Below, piece after piece: positions 44,031-51,905 of a stretch of DNA of 64,000 nt (position 1 is its first letter; each line of letters starts with the position of its first letter). Position numbers and translations under genes: made by a program. This stretch comes from Embleya hyalina (GTDB lineage: Bacteria; Actinomycetota; Actinomycetes; Streptomycetales; Streptomycetaceae): the NCBI RefSeq assembly GCF_003967355.1, contig NZ_BIFH01000016.1:479254-543253 (forward strand), in the 5' to 3' direction. The notes beneath the pieces are model-generated. The model worked only from the letters and a program-made list of their open reading frames with translations, did no database searches and had not been told where the DNA came from.

Positions 44031-45853
44031 ATGCCCTCCCGGGCCGAATCCCCGGCCGAGTACCGGGTCGCATCCCCGATCGCCCCGCACGTGGAACCGG
44101 TTCCCGGGGCCCCGCCGAGCGCTTCGGTGGCGACGAACACCGCCCGGTAATCCTCCTCTTCCTCCCACAACCGCTCGTGCGTCCCGACCGCGCGCACCCG
44201 GCCCGCCTCCAGCCACGCGACCAGATCGGCCCGGGCCGCCGAGGACACCCGGTGGGCGATCAGCAGCCGGGTCCCCGCGCGGACGTCGTGGACCAGGGCC
44301 CGATCCACCCGCAGTTCGGTCACGCTGTCCAGGCTGGAGGTCGCGTCGTCCAGCACGAGCAGCCGGCCCGCGTGCGCGAACGCCCGGGCCAGGCCCAGGC
44401 GTTGCAGTTCGCCGCCGGACAACGGCGCGGTCGCACGCGGTGCGGCGTATCCGCCGGGCAGCAGTCGGATGAAGGTGTCCGCGCCGGCCGCCGCGGCGGC
44501 GGCCTCGATCCCGGCGGGCCGCGGTCGGTAGGGCCCGAAGGCGATGCCGTCGGCGATCGTCTCGCCGAACAGGGCGGGCCGTTCGAAGGCGTACCCGACC
44601 TCGCGGCGCAACCGTGCCGGATCGATCTCGGTCAGCGGCACACCGTCGAGCAGCACCACGCCCGCGTCCACGTCGCACAACCGCCCGGCGACCGCGGCGA
44701 GCGTCGACTTGCCCGCGCCGGAGCGCCCGACCACGGCCATCGTGGCGCCGCCGGGTACGACCAGATCCACGCCGCGCAACACCGGTTCGCCGCCCCGGAG
44801 CACGGTGACCCCGCACAGTTCGAGCCGGCCGGGGCCGTACGCCGGCAACGCGCGGTCGCCGTGCCGCATCGGCGGGATGGCGAGCAGTTCGGCGGTGCGT
44901 CGTGCGGCCGAACGGCTGCGCACCAACGCGTCGAGACCGCCGACCGCCACGCCCAGCCCGGCGGCGAGCGCGGTGTAGCGCGAGGCGGCGAGCAGTTCGC
45001 CCACGGTCAGGTGCCCGCCGGCCAGCCGTACCCCGCCGACCGCGAGCACCGCCGTGCTCAACAGCGGGACCAGGATGCCCGCGCCCGCCATGGCCCGCCC
45101 GTACACCCGCCACATCCGCCGCCCCTGCGCGTTCAGCCGGGGCAACGGGTCGAGGATCCGCCCGAGTTCGCGGGTCGAGCCGCCGGCCGCGGCGATGCTC
45201 CGGGCGCCGCCCAGGGCCTCGACCAGACGGGTCGCGATCTCGCCCTGGACCTGCTGGTAGCCGGAGACGCTCTCCGAGGAACCGCGGGCGAAGGCGCGCA
45301 ACAGCCAGATCAGCAGCGGTACGCCGGCCAGGAACACCGCGAGCAGCCAAGGGTCGATCACGCCCAGCGCGACCAGACCGCCGATCGGGACGAACAGCGC
45401 GGCCAGGCCGGCGGCGGCGGTGGTCGGCGCCGTGCTCGCCTCGGCCACATTGCCGGTCAGCCGGGTGACCAGGTCGCCCGGCGGGTGTTCGCCGGCCCGG
45501 TGCGGGGCGAGCGAGAGCAGGTGGTCCACGCCGAGTCGGCGCAACCAGGCGGCACTTCGGGCGGTGACGACCCCGCCGAGCAGGGCCTCCAGGGCGGTGC
45601 AGACGATCTCGGCGACGATCAGCGCCGCGCACAGGACGACCGCGCCGTGCAGGCCGTCGGCATCGTCGAGCAACAGGTCGAGGGTGCGACCCAGGACGGC
45701 CGGGAGCACGATCGCCACGCCTGCGGCGACCGCGCTGCACAGGAAGACGGCCGCGGTGCGGCCCGGGCTGTGCCGCACGGCGCCGGCCAGCAGCCGGGCG
45801 GTCGCGGGGGGCACGGCCGATGCGCCGTCGGGGGTGCGGTCCGTGGCGGCCAT
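44027..45853 (-). CDS. ABC transporter (membrane + ATPase), first exporter half of lanthipeptide cluster (RamA-like)
   Basis: 608 residues. Six-helix exporter domain (~20-320; GRTAAVFLCSAVAAGVAIVLPAVLG, LAALFVPIGGLVALGVI), then the ATPase: Walker [13 protein letters not shown]-loop area YAFERPALFG, signature LSGGELQRLGLARA, Walker B LLVLDDATSSLD in which the catalytic Glu is replaced by Asp, H loop LIAHRVSS. The Asp for Glu change suggests that this half is the degenerate ATP site of a heterodimer. No peptidase C39 domain is present, so leader removal is not done by this protein. Preceded by the hairpin at 45899-45933. Confidence 0.93.
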   Translation of the reverse strand: MAATDRTPDGASAVPPATARLLAGAVRHSPGRTAAVFLCSAVAAGVAIVLPAVLGRTLDLLLDDADGLHGAVVLCAALIVAEIVCTALEALLGGVVTARSAAWLRRLGVDHLLSLAPHRAGEHPPGDLVTRLTGNVAEASTAPTTAAAGLAALFVPIGGLVALGVIDPWLLAVFLAGVPLLIWLLRAFARGSSESVSGYQQVQGEIATRLVEALGGARSIAAAGGSTRELGRILDPLPRLNAQGRRMWRVYGRAMAGAGILVPLLSTAVLAVGGVRLAGGHLTVGELLAASRYTALAAGLGVAVGGLDALVRSRSAARRTAELLAIPPMRHGDRALPAYGPGRLELCGVTVLRGGEPVLRGVDLVVPGGATMAVVGRSGAGKSTLAAVAGRLCDVDAGVVLLDGVPLTEIDPARLRREVGYAFERPALFGETIADGIAFGPYRPRPAGIEAAAAAAGADTFIRLLPGGYAAPRATAPLSGGELQRLGLARAFAHAGRLLVLDDATSSLDSVTELRVDRALVHDVRAGTRLLIAHRVSSAARADLVAWLEAGRVRAVGTHERLWEEEEDYRAVFVATEALGGAPGTGSTCGAIGDATRYSAGDSAREGM

Positions 45854-45898
45854 GCCGGCGCGGTTCCTCGCTTTCGTCGCGGGGGTAGTGCACGCATG

Positions 45899-45933
45899 GC
45901 GGTCCCGGGCGGAATGCCGCCGCCCGGGACCGC
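45899..45933 (-). terminator. Strong hairpin between lanA and the ABC genes (attenuator)
   Basis: GCGGTCCCGGGCGG and CCGCCCGGGACCGC form a 14-bp perfect stem with loop AATGCCG. It lies 70 bases after the precursor stop and 46 bases before the first ABC start. No T tract follows. Likely a partial terminator giving more precursor than transporter mRNA. Confidence 0.75.
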
Positions 45934-46002
45934 TGTCGACTCGTCCCGGCTACCTCGGGGTGCTCAGAGCGATGCTCGAAGCCTCCCGAAGAGGGGCAGA
46001 GG

Positions 46003-46134
46003 TCAGTGGCACTGAAGCAGGCTCAGGCTGCTGTTGCCGCAGAGCAGGAGGCTCACGTTGCTGCCGCCGCCGTGGCCGCCGCCGCCGAGCTCGGTCTCCT
46101 CCGCCGCCATCGTCTGCAGGTCGAGAAGTGCCAT
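46003..46134 (-). CDS. lanA: Class III lanthipeptide precursor (SapB/AmfS-like)
   Basis: 43 residues. ATG 46134 is preceded by AGAGGA about ten bases upstream; an ATG at 46143 abuts the RBS and is unlikely. Leader MALLDLQTMAAEETEL contains the LLDLQ element that class III synthetases recognise. A poly-Gly stretch (GGGGHGGG) joins it to the core SNVSLLLCGNSSLSLLQC-His. The core holds two SxxSxxxC motifs (SNVSLLLC and SSLSLLQC), each able to give a labionin or a dehydroalanine plus lanthionine. It strongly resembles SapB (SLLLCGDSSLS). Expected to be a morphogenetic surfactant peptide (inference). Confidence 0.95.
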   Translation of the reverse strand: MALLDLQTMAAEETELGGGGHGGGSNVSLLLCGNSSLSLLQCH

Positions 46135-46175
46135 GGTGATCATTCCTCTCGGTAGTGGAACAGGATGGTGCCGCG

Positions 46176-46194
46176 GCCCGCCCGGAGGGTGGGC
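46176..46194 (-). terminator. Hairpin between lanKC and lanA
   Basis: GCCCGCCC pairs with GGGTGGGC (one G.T pair) around GGAG, 36 bases after the synthetase stop. Together with the adjacent hairpin it could adjust or stabilise the downstream precursor mRNA. Confidence 0.5.
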
Positions 46195-46206
46195 CGGTCT
46201 TGCCTC

Positions 46207-46225
46207 GGTCCGCGAAGAACGGACC
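46207..46225 (-). promoter_or_regulatory. Second stem-loop between lanKC and lanA
   Basis: GGTCCG-CGAAGAA-CGGACC, a 6-bp perfect stem, four bases after the synthetase stop. Confidence 0.45.
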
Positions 46226-46229
46226 GGCT

Positions 46230-48923
46230 TCAGGGCCGCCGGGGCGGCGGGAGGAAGGGCAGGTGCACGGGATGGTCGTGCAGGGAGCCGCCCAGTGCGA
46301 GCAGGCAACCGGCGGTGCCGGTGCCCAGGTCCATGGAGAGCCGCATCATCTGGTCTCCCGCGAAGGCGAGTTCGCCCCGGTACGGGATCGCGCCCCAGGA
46401 GAGCGTGTCGGTCAGCCGGCGCAGGTCGGCCGCACGTGTGTCGGGTTCGTCGGCGGTGGTGCGGCTCAGGTGCAGGATCATCCCCGCGGTGCCCCGGAAC
46501 AGGCCGGGGTGAGCGTAGAACCGGGCCCGGGCGGCCCGGGCGATCTCCAGCCGGGCGGCGGCGAATCGTTCGTCGGGCCGGTGCGCGAGGTAGTCGTCGA
46601 GGACCATGGCGATGCCGACGCTGCCGGCGCCGAGGTAGGGCATCGTCCGGCGGCCCTCGCTCACGTGCAGGGCGCCGCCGATGGCGACCACACAGCGGGC
46701 CAGGTCACCGCGCAGCGCGTCCGCCGCGGCGTCCAACAGGCCCGGGTCGCGGAGCCGGTCGTACAGGCGCAGGAAGAGCAGGGCGCCGCCGGTGGCGCCG
46801 TACAGGAGGCCGGCCCGGGTCGACGGGGGCCCGGTGCGGATCCGGTCCGCGACCTGCTCGGCCCAGGCCAACGCCCGGTCGTGCAGGGCACTTTCGCCGG
46901 TGGTGCGGGCGAGGTCGTCCAGTGCCAGGCCGAGTCCGGCCAGTCCGCTGTGCAGGTCCACGCCGAGGCCGTGCCGGTTCTGACCGAGGATCAGGTCGAC
47001 CAGGTCCAGGGCACGGTCGCGGTGGCCCAGGCGCTCCATCACCCACGCCACGCCCGACAGGCCGTCGTAGAAGCCGGGCGGGTTGCCGGCGGGCGGATTC
47101 TTGGTCGCGCGCAACAGCCATTCCTCGCCCGCCGGGTGGCGCTCGGCGCCGGTCTCGGCCAGCGCGTACAGCACGCCGGCGGCTCCGGAGCCGAAGCACG
47201 CGCCACCGCCCGGGACGGCGAACTGGGCGATGTCGCCCGGGTAGCAGCGGTCCTCGCGGTCGGGGGTGGCGGACAGGGTGATCGCCCGGGCCATCGAGTC
47301 GCGGCTGCGCGGCCAGTCGGCGAGGGCCACGGGGAGATAGCCGTCGGAGGCGCAGGCGGTGGGCGGGTGCGAACGGCTCGGTGTGGTGGGCCGGTTCGGC
47401 TCGGGGGTCGGTGCGTTCGCGCGGGCGTGTTCGGGCTTCGGGACGTCGGCCCGGGCGTGCTCGGGGGGCGTACCGGATCCGTGCTCGGGTGTCGGATCGT
47501 ACCCGCGCACGATCTCCTCGACCGCCGGGTCCAGCCGGCCGGCCGGGATCGGGAACTCCGCGAGCGCGACCCGGGCCAGGTGCCGGGCCTTGTTCCGGTC
47601 CACCGCGAACAGGCTGGTGAGCGGCAGGAACAGGGCGATCCGCAGGCAGGCGAGCGCGTAGCGGTCGATGTCGAAGCCGCGTCGGTCGGCGGGCGCCACG
47701 AAGCCGGGGCTGGCCACCACTTGACGACGTGTGTCGTCGTCGATCGCGGCGGCCTCGAAGTCGAGGAGTGTCACCGACTGTTCGTCCTCGGGGATCATGA
47801 TGTTGAACAGGTGCAGATCGTTGAAGACCACGCCCCGCGCGTGGATCGCCTCGACGGCCTCGGCCACGAGGTCGTGGATCCGCATGGCCCACGCGGTGTA
47901 GTCGGCCAGCGACTCCGGCGTGGGATCCGTCTCGATCAGCGGATGGCGGAGCGCGAAGAGGGTGTTCAGCGGGCGGCCCTCGACGAACTCCAGGACCAGG
48001 AAGCGGTGATCGCCGAGGGTGAACCAGTCGCGCACCTCGGGGGTGCAGGCCAGTCCGCTCAGCCGGCGCAGCGCGTCGCGCTCGCGTTCGAGGCGGGTGA
48101 CCGCGTCCGCGCCGTCGGCGCCCAGTCCGGCGTGCGGGCGGGCCTCCTTGAGCACGACCTGCTCGTCGGTGCGCGGATCCCGGCCGAGGTAGACCCCGCC
48201 GCCGTTGGAGAAGTGCAGCGCGCGCTCGATCCGGTACGGGAGTTCGCCGACCGTGGTCGCGGTGCGGGCGGCCAGGTGGGGCTCCAGGAACGCGGGCGGG
48301 TCCAGCCACGGCGGTACCCGGAACGTGGGTTCGCGCCGATCCGGGACGAGCGTGCCGGTGTCGTCCTCGATCGCCGGACACAACTCGCCGCGCTCGTCGT
48401 GGCAGTTGCGCTCGGTGAAGCCGCCGTAGCGCAGGAACACCGGCCCTTCGCCCCAGCGCAGATCGCTCAGGATGTACGGTCCCGGCTCGCCGGCCAGACG
48501 GGCGGACAGCTCCTCCGCGACCACCCGACACTGCTCGTCGTCGGCGGGGTAGACGGTGACGAACTTGCCGCTGGCCGCGCGGTCGGCGTACTTGCCGTTG
48601 CGGTTGTGCAGCAGATACGGGCTCGGCATGCACTTGAACGCGATGCCGCGCGGGACGCAGTAGTCCCAGACGACGGTCAACACCCGCTCGGCGTTGGCGT
48701 GTACGGCGGAGATGTGGATCTTCCAGCCCTGCTCCGGCAGTTCGCACGGGTCCGGCCGGAACGCGAGCCAGTCGCCCGAGGGATTGCGCAACCAGCCGTC
48801 GGGGAGTTCGCGACTCAGCGTGGCGTAGTGCGTGGCCAGGCCGGCGTCGTCCGCGCGCAGTCGATACGGCGCGTCGTAGAACAGCCGATCGGCGTCGCAG
48901 AAGACCGCGTATCCCTGATTCAT
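46230..48923 (-). CDS. lanKC: Class III lanthionine synthetase (RamC/LanKC-like)
   Basis: 897 residues from ATG 48923 with GGGAG upstream. It dehydrates Ser by phosphorylation/elimination and cyclises onto Cys of the precursor. N-terminal lyase domain (~1-220; WKIHISAVHANAERVL, FKCMPSPYLLHNRNGKYADRAASGKFVTVYP), Ser/Thr kinase-like domain (~230-460; VVLKEARPHAG Lys, GVVFNDLHLFNIMI catalytic loop, LLDFEAA in place of DFG), a Pro/Ala linker (~470-530) with PEHARA repeats, and a LanC-like cyclase domain (~560-897; GLSGVAWVME, HSGLAGLGLALD, GTAGMILHLS). Zn-binding Cys/Cys/His motifs of classes I, II and IV are not seen, which indicates class III. First gene of the operon. Confidence 0.95.
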   Translation of the reverse strand: MNQGYAVFCDADRLFYDAPYRLRADDAGLATHYATLSRELPDGWLRNPSGDWLAFRPDPCELPEQGWKIHISAVHANAERVLTVVWDYCVPRGIAFKCMPSPYLLHNRNGKYADRAASGKFVTVYPADDEQCRVVAEELSARLAGEPGPYILSDLRWGEGPVFLRYGGFTERNCHDERGELCPAIEDDTGTLVPDRREPTFRVPPWLDPPAFLEPHLAARTATTVGELPYRIERALHFSNGGGVYLGRDPRTDEQVVLKEARPHAGLGADGADAVTRLERERDALRRLSGLACTPEVRDWFTLGDHRFLVLEFVEGRPLNTLFALRHPLIETDPTPESLADYTAWAMRIHDLVAEAVEAIHARGVVFNDLHLFNIMIPEDEQSVTLLDFEAAAIDDDTRRQVVASPGFVAPADRRGFDIDRYALACLRIALFLPLTSLFAVDRNKARHLARVALAEFPIPAGRLDPAVEEIVRGYDPTPEHGSGTPPEHARADVPKPEHARANAPTPEPNRPTTPSRSHPPTACASDGYLPVALADWPRSRDSMARAITLSATPDREDRCYPGDIAQFAVPGGGACFGSGAAGVLYALAETGAERHPAGEEWLLRATKNPPAGNPPGFYDGLSGVAWVMERLGHRDRALDLVDLILGQNRHGLGVDLHSGLAGLGLALDDLARTTGESALHDRALAWAEQVADRIRTGPPSTRAGLLYGATGGALLFLRLYDRLRDPGLLDAAADALRGDLARCVVAIGGALHVSEGRRTMPYLGAGSVGIAMVLDDYLAHRPDERFAAARLEIARAARARFYAHPGLFRGTAGMILHLSRTTADEPDTRAADLRRLTDTLSWGAIPYRGELAFAGDQMMRLSMDLGTGTAGCLLALGGSLHDHPVHLPFLPPPRRP

Positions 48924-48990
48924 CGCACTCCCATTCCGGAAGACCGGGTGCCAACCGGAACACTGCCGGCGCCCCGAGACCGCCGAAAGT

Positions 48991-49009
48991 CGCATTCGTC
49001 ATCAATGCG
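48991..49009. promoter_or_regulatory. Inverted repeat upstream of the lanthipeptide operon
   Basis: CGCATT-CGTCATC-AATGCG, 6-bp perfect arms, 68 bases before the synthetase start, in locally AT-richer DNA. A candidate site for the LuxR-type regulator of the cluster. Confidence 0.45.
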
Positions 49010-49184
49010 GAGTGAGGAATTCACGGGCGAGAGCGTGATGGACTCATGGACAAATCGGGCGAGTTGCTGGATGGGTGGGGGTGATGTGCAAGCGGCCCGA
49101 AGGGGCCGTGAAAGCGCTACCGGGGCGGCTACCGGCGAGTACGCGTCCGGTGGGGGTGGGGATGCCGCGATGGCGGTGGCGGGG

Positions 49185-49241
49185 CGCGACGGTGATGGCG
49201 GGGCCGCGACGGTGATGGTGGGGATGCCGCGACGGTGATGG
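49185..49241. repeat. Three tandem copies of a 14-bp repeat
   Basis: CGCGACGGTGATGG occurs exactly at 49185-49198, 49205-49218 and 49228-49241 (periods 20 and 23). Flanking words such as GATGGCGGTGG and GCGGTGATCGCGACCG continue the pattern loosely. Not CRISPR-like: no uniform spacers. Confidence 0.75.
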
Positions 49242-49402
49242 TCGGGTCGCCGTGGCGGTGATCGCGACCGTGTCGCGGTGCGGGGGTGTGCGCGGCCGGG
49301 GTCGCGTCTCGGCCGGGTGGTGCCGGGGACGGGTGAGCTTCGGGGCGGCCCGTTCGCCCGGTGTCGCTCCGGGTTTGGAACGGGCCGCGTGGGGTGCGGA
49401 GT

Positions 49403-50467
49403 TCAGTGGGTGGTGGGGGTGAACCTGACCGGGGTGCCCGGGGTCGCCTGGGCGGCGGCGGGTAGGTGCTCTTCGGGGACGACGCCGATCACCGGATAGC
49501 CGCCGGTGACCGGGTGGTCGGCCAGGAAGAGCACCGGGCGGCCGTCGGGGGGTACCTGTACCGCGCCCAATACCATGCCCTCGCTGGGGAGTTCGTCGGT
49601 ACGCGCCCAGGTCAGGGCGGGGCCGTCGGTGCGTAGTCCGATGCGGTTGCTCGCCGAGGCCACGGTGTAGCGGGCGGCGCCGAGGGAGTTTCGGGCGGTG
49701 ACGGTGAACCAGTCCTGCCGGGGGCCGAGCACCAGCGGGAGTACCAGCTCGGTGGGCGGGCCCGATCGGCGGTGGACGTCCGCGCCGGGTGGCGTGGGTC
49801 CGGTGGGCTCGCCGAGAGGGAGCAGGTCGCCGTCGACGAGTGGGGCGGGTCCGAGTCCGGACAGCAGGTCGGTGGACCGGCTGCCCAGGACCGGCTCGAC
49901 CGCCACGCCGCCGGCGAGTGCCACGTAGGTGCGCAGGCCGGCGGTGGCCGAGCCGACCTCCAGGACGGCGCCGGCCGGTACCCGGATCGCCGCGCCCCAG
50001 GCGACGGGGCGACCGGCGACGCGGACCGGGCAGGGTGCGCCGACCACCGCGGCCACGGTGGTTCGGCGCACCCGCACGGCGGTGCCGGTCAGAGTGGTTT
50101 CCAGGGTCGCCGCTTCGGGCGGATTGCCGACCAGGCGATTGGCGAGGCGGTGGGCCGGCTGATCGAGTGCGCCCGAGCGCGGTACGCCCAGGTGTGCGAA
50201 GCCGATTCGGCCCAGGTCCTGGACGGTGGTGAGCGCGCCGGCTCGAATCACCTCGACCGTGCGTGATACGTCACTCACGTGGGTGACCCGAAGCCCCTCC
50301 GGGCCCGGATCGCGCTGCGCCGCCTCACCCCGGCCGGCCGCCTCCCGCCGGCGAGCCTCGCCCCGCTCGGCCCTGACCCGACCCGCCTCGGCCCGGCGCG
50401 GCTCGCCCCGCTCCGCCCGAACCCGCCTGGCCTCGGCCCCGCCCACCCCGCCACGTCCCGTGCTCAC
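49403..50467 (-). CDS. pxpC: 5-oxoprolinase subunit C (KipA / biotin-dependent carboxyltransferase-like)
   Basis: Subunit of the prokaryotic ATP-dependent 5-oxoprolinase PxpABC, which opens pyroglutamate to glutamate. Core: VEVIRAGALTTVQDLGRIGFAHLGVPRSGALDQPAHRLANRLVGN, LRTYVALAGGVAVEPVLGSRSTDLLSGLG, HPVTGGYPVIGVV. GTG 50467 overlaps the pxpB stop (GTGA), exactly as pxpA/pxpB do, so I take it as start (354 residues). That gives a ~63-residue Arg/Ala/Glu-rich N-terminal extension with repeats of RVRAERGE not typical of the family. GTG 50278 would give a standard 291-residue protein but has no close RBS. Confidence 0.88.
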   Translation of the reverse strand: MSTGRGGVGGAEARRVRAERGEPRRAEAGRVRAERGEARRREAAGRGEAAQRDPGPEGLRVTHVSDVSRTVEVIRAGALTTVQDLGRIGFAHLGVPRSGALDQPAHRLANRLVGNPPEAATLETTLTGTAVRVRRTTVAAVVGAPCPVRVAGRPVAWGAAIRVPAGAVLEVGSATAGLRTYVALAGGVAVEPVLGSRSTDLLSGLGPAPLVDGDLLPLGEPTGPTPPGADVHRRSGPPTELVLPLVLGPRQDWFTVTARNSLGAARYTVASASNRIGLRTDGPALTWARTDELPSEGMVLGAVQVPPDGRPVLFLADHPVTGGYPVIGVVPEEHLPAAAQATPGTPVRFTPTTH

Positions 50468-51081
50468 GGCCCCACCGCCACGAAGCGGACCCGGACCCCG
50501 GGAGCGAACAGGGCGGCCGGCTCGCGGTCGGCGTCCCACAGGACCGCGTCGGTGCTGCCGACCAGCTGCCAGCCGCCGGGCGAGGAGCGCGGATACACGC
50601 CCGCGTACTCGCCGGCGAAGCCCACCGAGCCGACCGGGACCGCGGTGCGCGGGGTGGCCCGGCGGGCCAGGTGGTAGCGCTCGGGCAGGCCGGTCAGATA
50701 GCCGAAACCGGGCGCGAAGCCGCAGAACGCCACCCGGAAGGTGATCGCCCCGACGATCTCGGGGACACGCTCGACCGGCTCCCGCCACAGTTCGGCGACC
50801 TCGGCCAGGTCGGGTCCGTCGTAGCGGACCGCGATCTCGACGTGTTCGCCCGCTTCCGGCGACAGCGGCGGGATGCGCCAGCCCGTGACGTCCGCCGCCA
50901 GGGCGGCGGGGTCGGCGAGCCCGTCGAGCAGGACGGTGCGGGCCGCCGGGACGATCTCCCGGACGGCCGGCAGCGTACCCGCCGCCCGCCGGCGCAGCAG
51001 TTCGGCGTGCAGCGCCTCGGCCCGGTCGGCCGTGTCCACCTCCAGGAGCAGTGCGTGTCGGCCCACCGGCAAGGTCCTCAC
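50464..51081 (-). CDS. pxpB: 5-oxoprolinase subunit B (KipI-like)
   Basis: 205 residues. KipI/PxpB family: RTLPVGRHALLLEVDTADRAEALHAEL start, VEIAVRYDGPDLAEVAELW, then ITFRVAFCGFAPGFGYLTGLPERYHLARRATPR and GSVGFAGEYAGVYPRSSPGGWQLVG, all diagnostic. GTG 51081 overlaps the pxpA stop (GTGA) with GGAG eight bases upstream. Works in a complex with PxpA and PxpC in the cytoplasm. Confidence 0.95.
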   Translation of the reverse strand: MRTLPVGRHALLLEVDTADRAEALHAELLRRRAAGTLPAVREIVPAARTVLLDGLADPAALAADVTGWRIPPLSPEAGEHVEIAVRYDGPDLAEVAELWREPVERVPEIVGAITFRVAFCGFAPGFGYLTGLPERYHLARRATPRTAVPVGSVGFAGEYAGVYPRSSPGGWQLVGSTDAVLWDADREPAALFAPGVRVRFVAVGP

Positions 51082-51905
51082 GCGAACGGCTCCAGGGACA
51101 CGTCGGCGGCCAGCAGCGCGCGGCGAACCCGCAGCGCCGATTCGGCCGCGCCCGGGGTGTCGCCGTGCAGACACAGCGACCGGGCCGAGACGGCGACCCG
51201 CTCTCCGGTGATGGCGACGACGGCGCCCTCACGCGCCATCGTCAACGAGCGGGCCACGATCCGGTCGCCGTCGTGAACGACGGCACCGGGTTCCGCGCGC
51301 GGCACCAGGGTGCCCCGTGCGGTGTATGCGCGGTCCGCGAACGCCTCGGGTACACAAGGCAGTTCAGCGGACTCGGCGGCTTCGAGCAGACGCGAGCCCG
51401 GCAGCCCCAGGACCGGCAACGCGCCGCCGGCCAGGACTACGCCGGCCACCACCGCGCCGGCCTGGTCGGCATCCCACACGGTGCGGTTGTACAGCGCGCC
51501 GTGCGGCTTGACATAGGACACGCGCGAACCGGCGGCGCGCGCGAACACCTCCAACGCGCCGATCTGATACGCGACTTCGGCGGCGAGTTCGGCGGCGGGC
51601 ACGTCCATCGCCCGGCGCCCGAAGCCGGCCAGGTCGCGGTAGGAGACCTGCGCGCCGATCCGCACACCGCGCTCGGCGGCCAGTTCGCACACCCGGCGCA
51701 TGGTGACCGGATCCCCGGCATGGAAGCCGCACGCGACGTTGGCGCTGGTGACCACCGAGAGCAGCGCCTCGTCGTCGGTCAGCCGCCACCGCCCGAAGCC
51801 CTCGCCGAGATCGGCGTTGAGGTCGATCACGACGGCGTTCGAGCCCGGGTTCGAATCCGAGCCCTCGCCCGTCGGGGCCGCGTCCGCATCGGCGTTCATG
51901 CTCAT
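51078..51905 (-). CDS. pxpA: 5-oxoprolinase subunit A (LamB/YcsF family)
   Basis: 275 residues. ATG 51905 overlaps the GntR stop (ATGA); ATG 51899 is two codons later. Family motifs DLNADLGEGFGRW, VTSANVACGFHAGDPVTMRR, GAQVSYRDLAGFGRR, YVKPHGALYN and LCLHGDTPGA are intact. The N-terminal ~22 residues before DLNADLGE are Asp/Ala/Ser-rich and probably disordered. Catalytic subunit of the PxpABC pyroglutamate hydrolase, the second enzyme of the locus after Pcp. Confidence 0.96.
   Translation of the reverse strand: MSMNADADAAPTGEGSDSNPGSNAVVIDLNADLGEGFGRWRLTDDEALLSVVTSANVACGFHAGDPVTMRRVCELAAERGVRIGAQVSYRDLAGFGRRAMDVPAAELAAEVAYQIGALEVFARAAGSRVSYVKPHGALYNRTVWDADQAGAVVAGVVLAGGALPVLGLPGSRLLEAAESAELPCVPEAFADRAYTARGTLVPRAEPGAVVHDGDRIVARSLTMAREGAVVAITGERVAVSARSLCLHGDTPGAAESALRVRRALLAADVSLEPFA

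Larger units (their letters stand above)
48924..49402. other. Intergenic region upstream of lanKC, with inverted and tandem repeats
   Basis: 479 bases without a credible gene. The half next to lanKC is AT-richer and should hold its promoter; it contains the inverted repeat at 48991-49009. The distal half has three tandem repeats at 49185-49241. The pxpC gene ends at the far side. Confidence 0.65.

Noticed and set aside
42291..45893. A continuous 1200-codon frame over both ABC transporter genes
   Set aside because: Its first half is Arg/Gly-rich noise in another frame of the first ABC gene. The true second gene starts at GTG 44030, overlapping the first stop.
46230..48923. Eukaryotic-like Ser/Thr protein kinase with unrelated C-terminus
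   Set aside because: The N-terminal lyase region, C-terminal LanC-like repeats and adjacent precursor identify a class III lanthionine synthetase.
46155..49238. Long plus-strand frame across the lanthipeptide synthetase
   Set aside because: Shadow of lanKC; no RBS or domain signature.
49185..49241. CRISPR-like repeats
   Set aside because: Only three short units, spacers of 6-9 bases, and no cas genes in the window.
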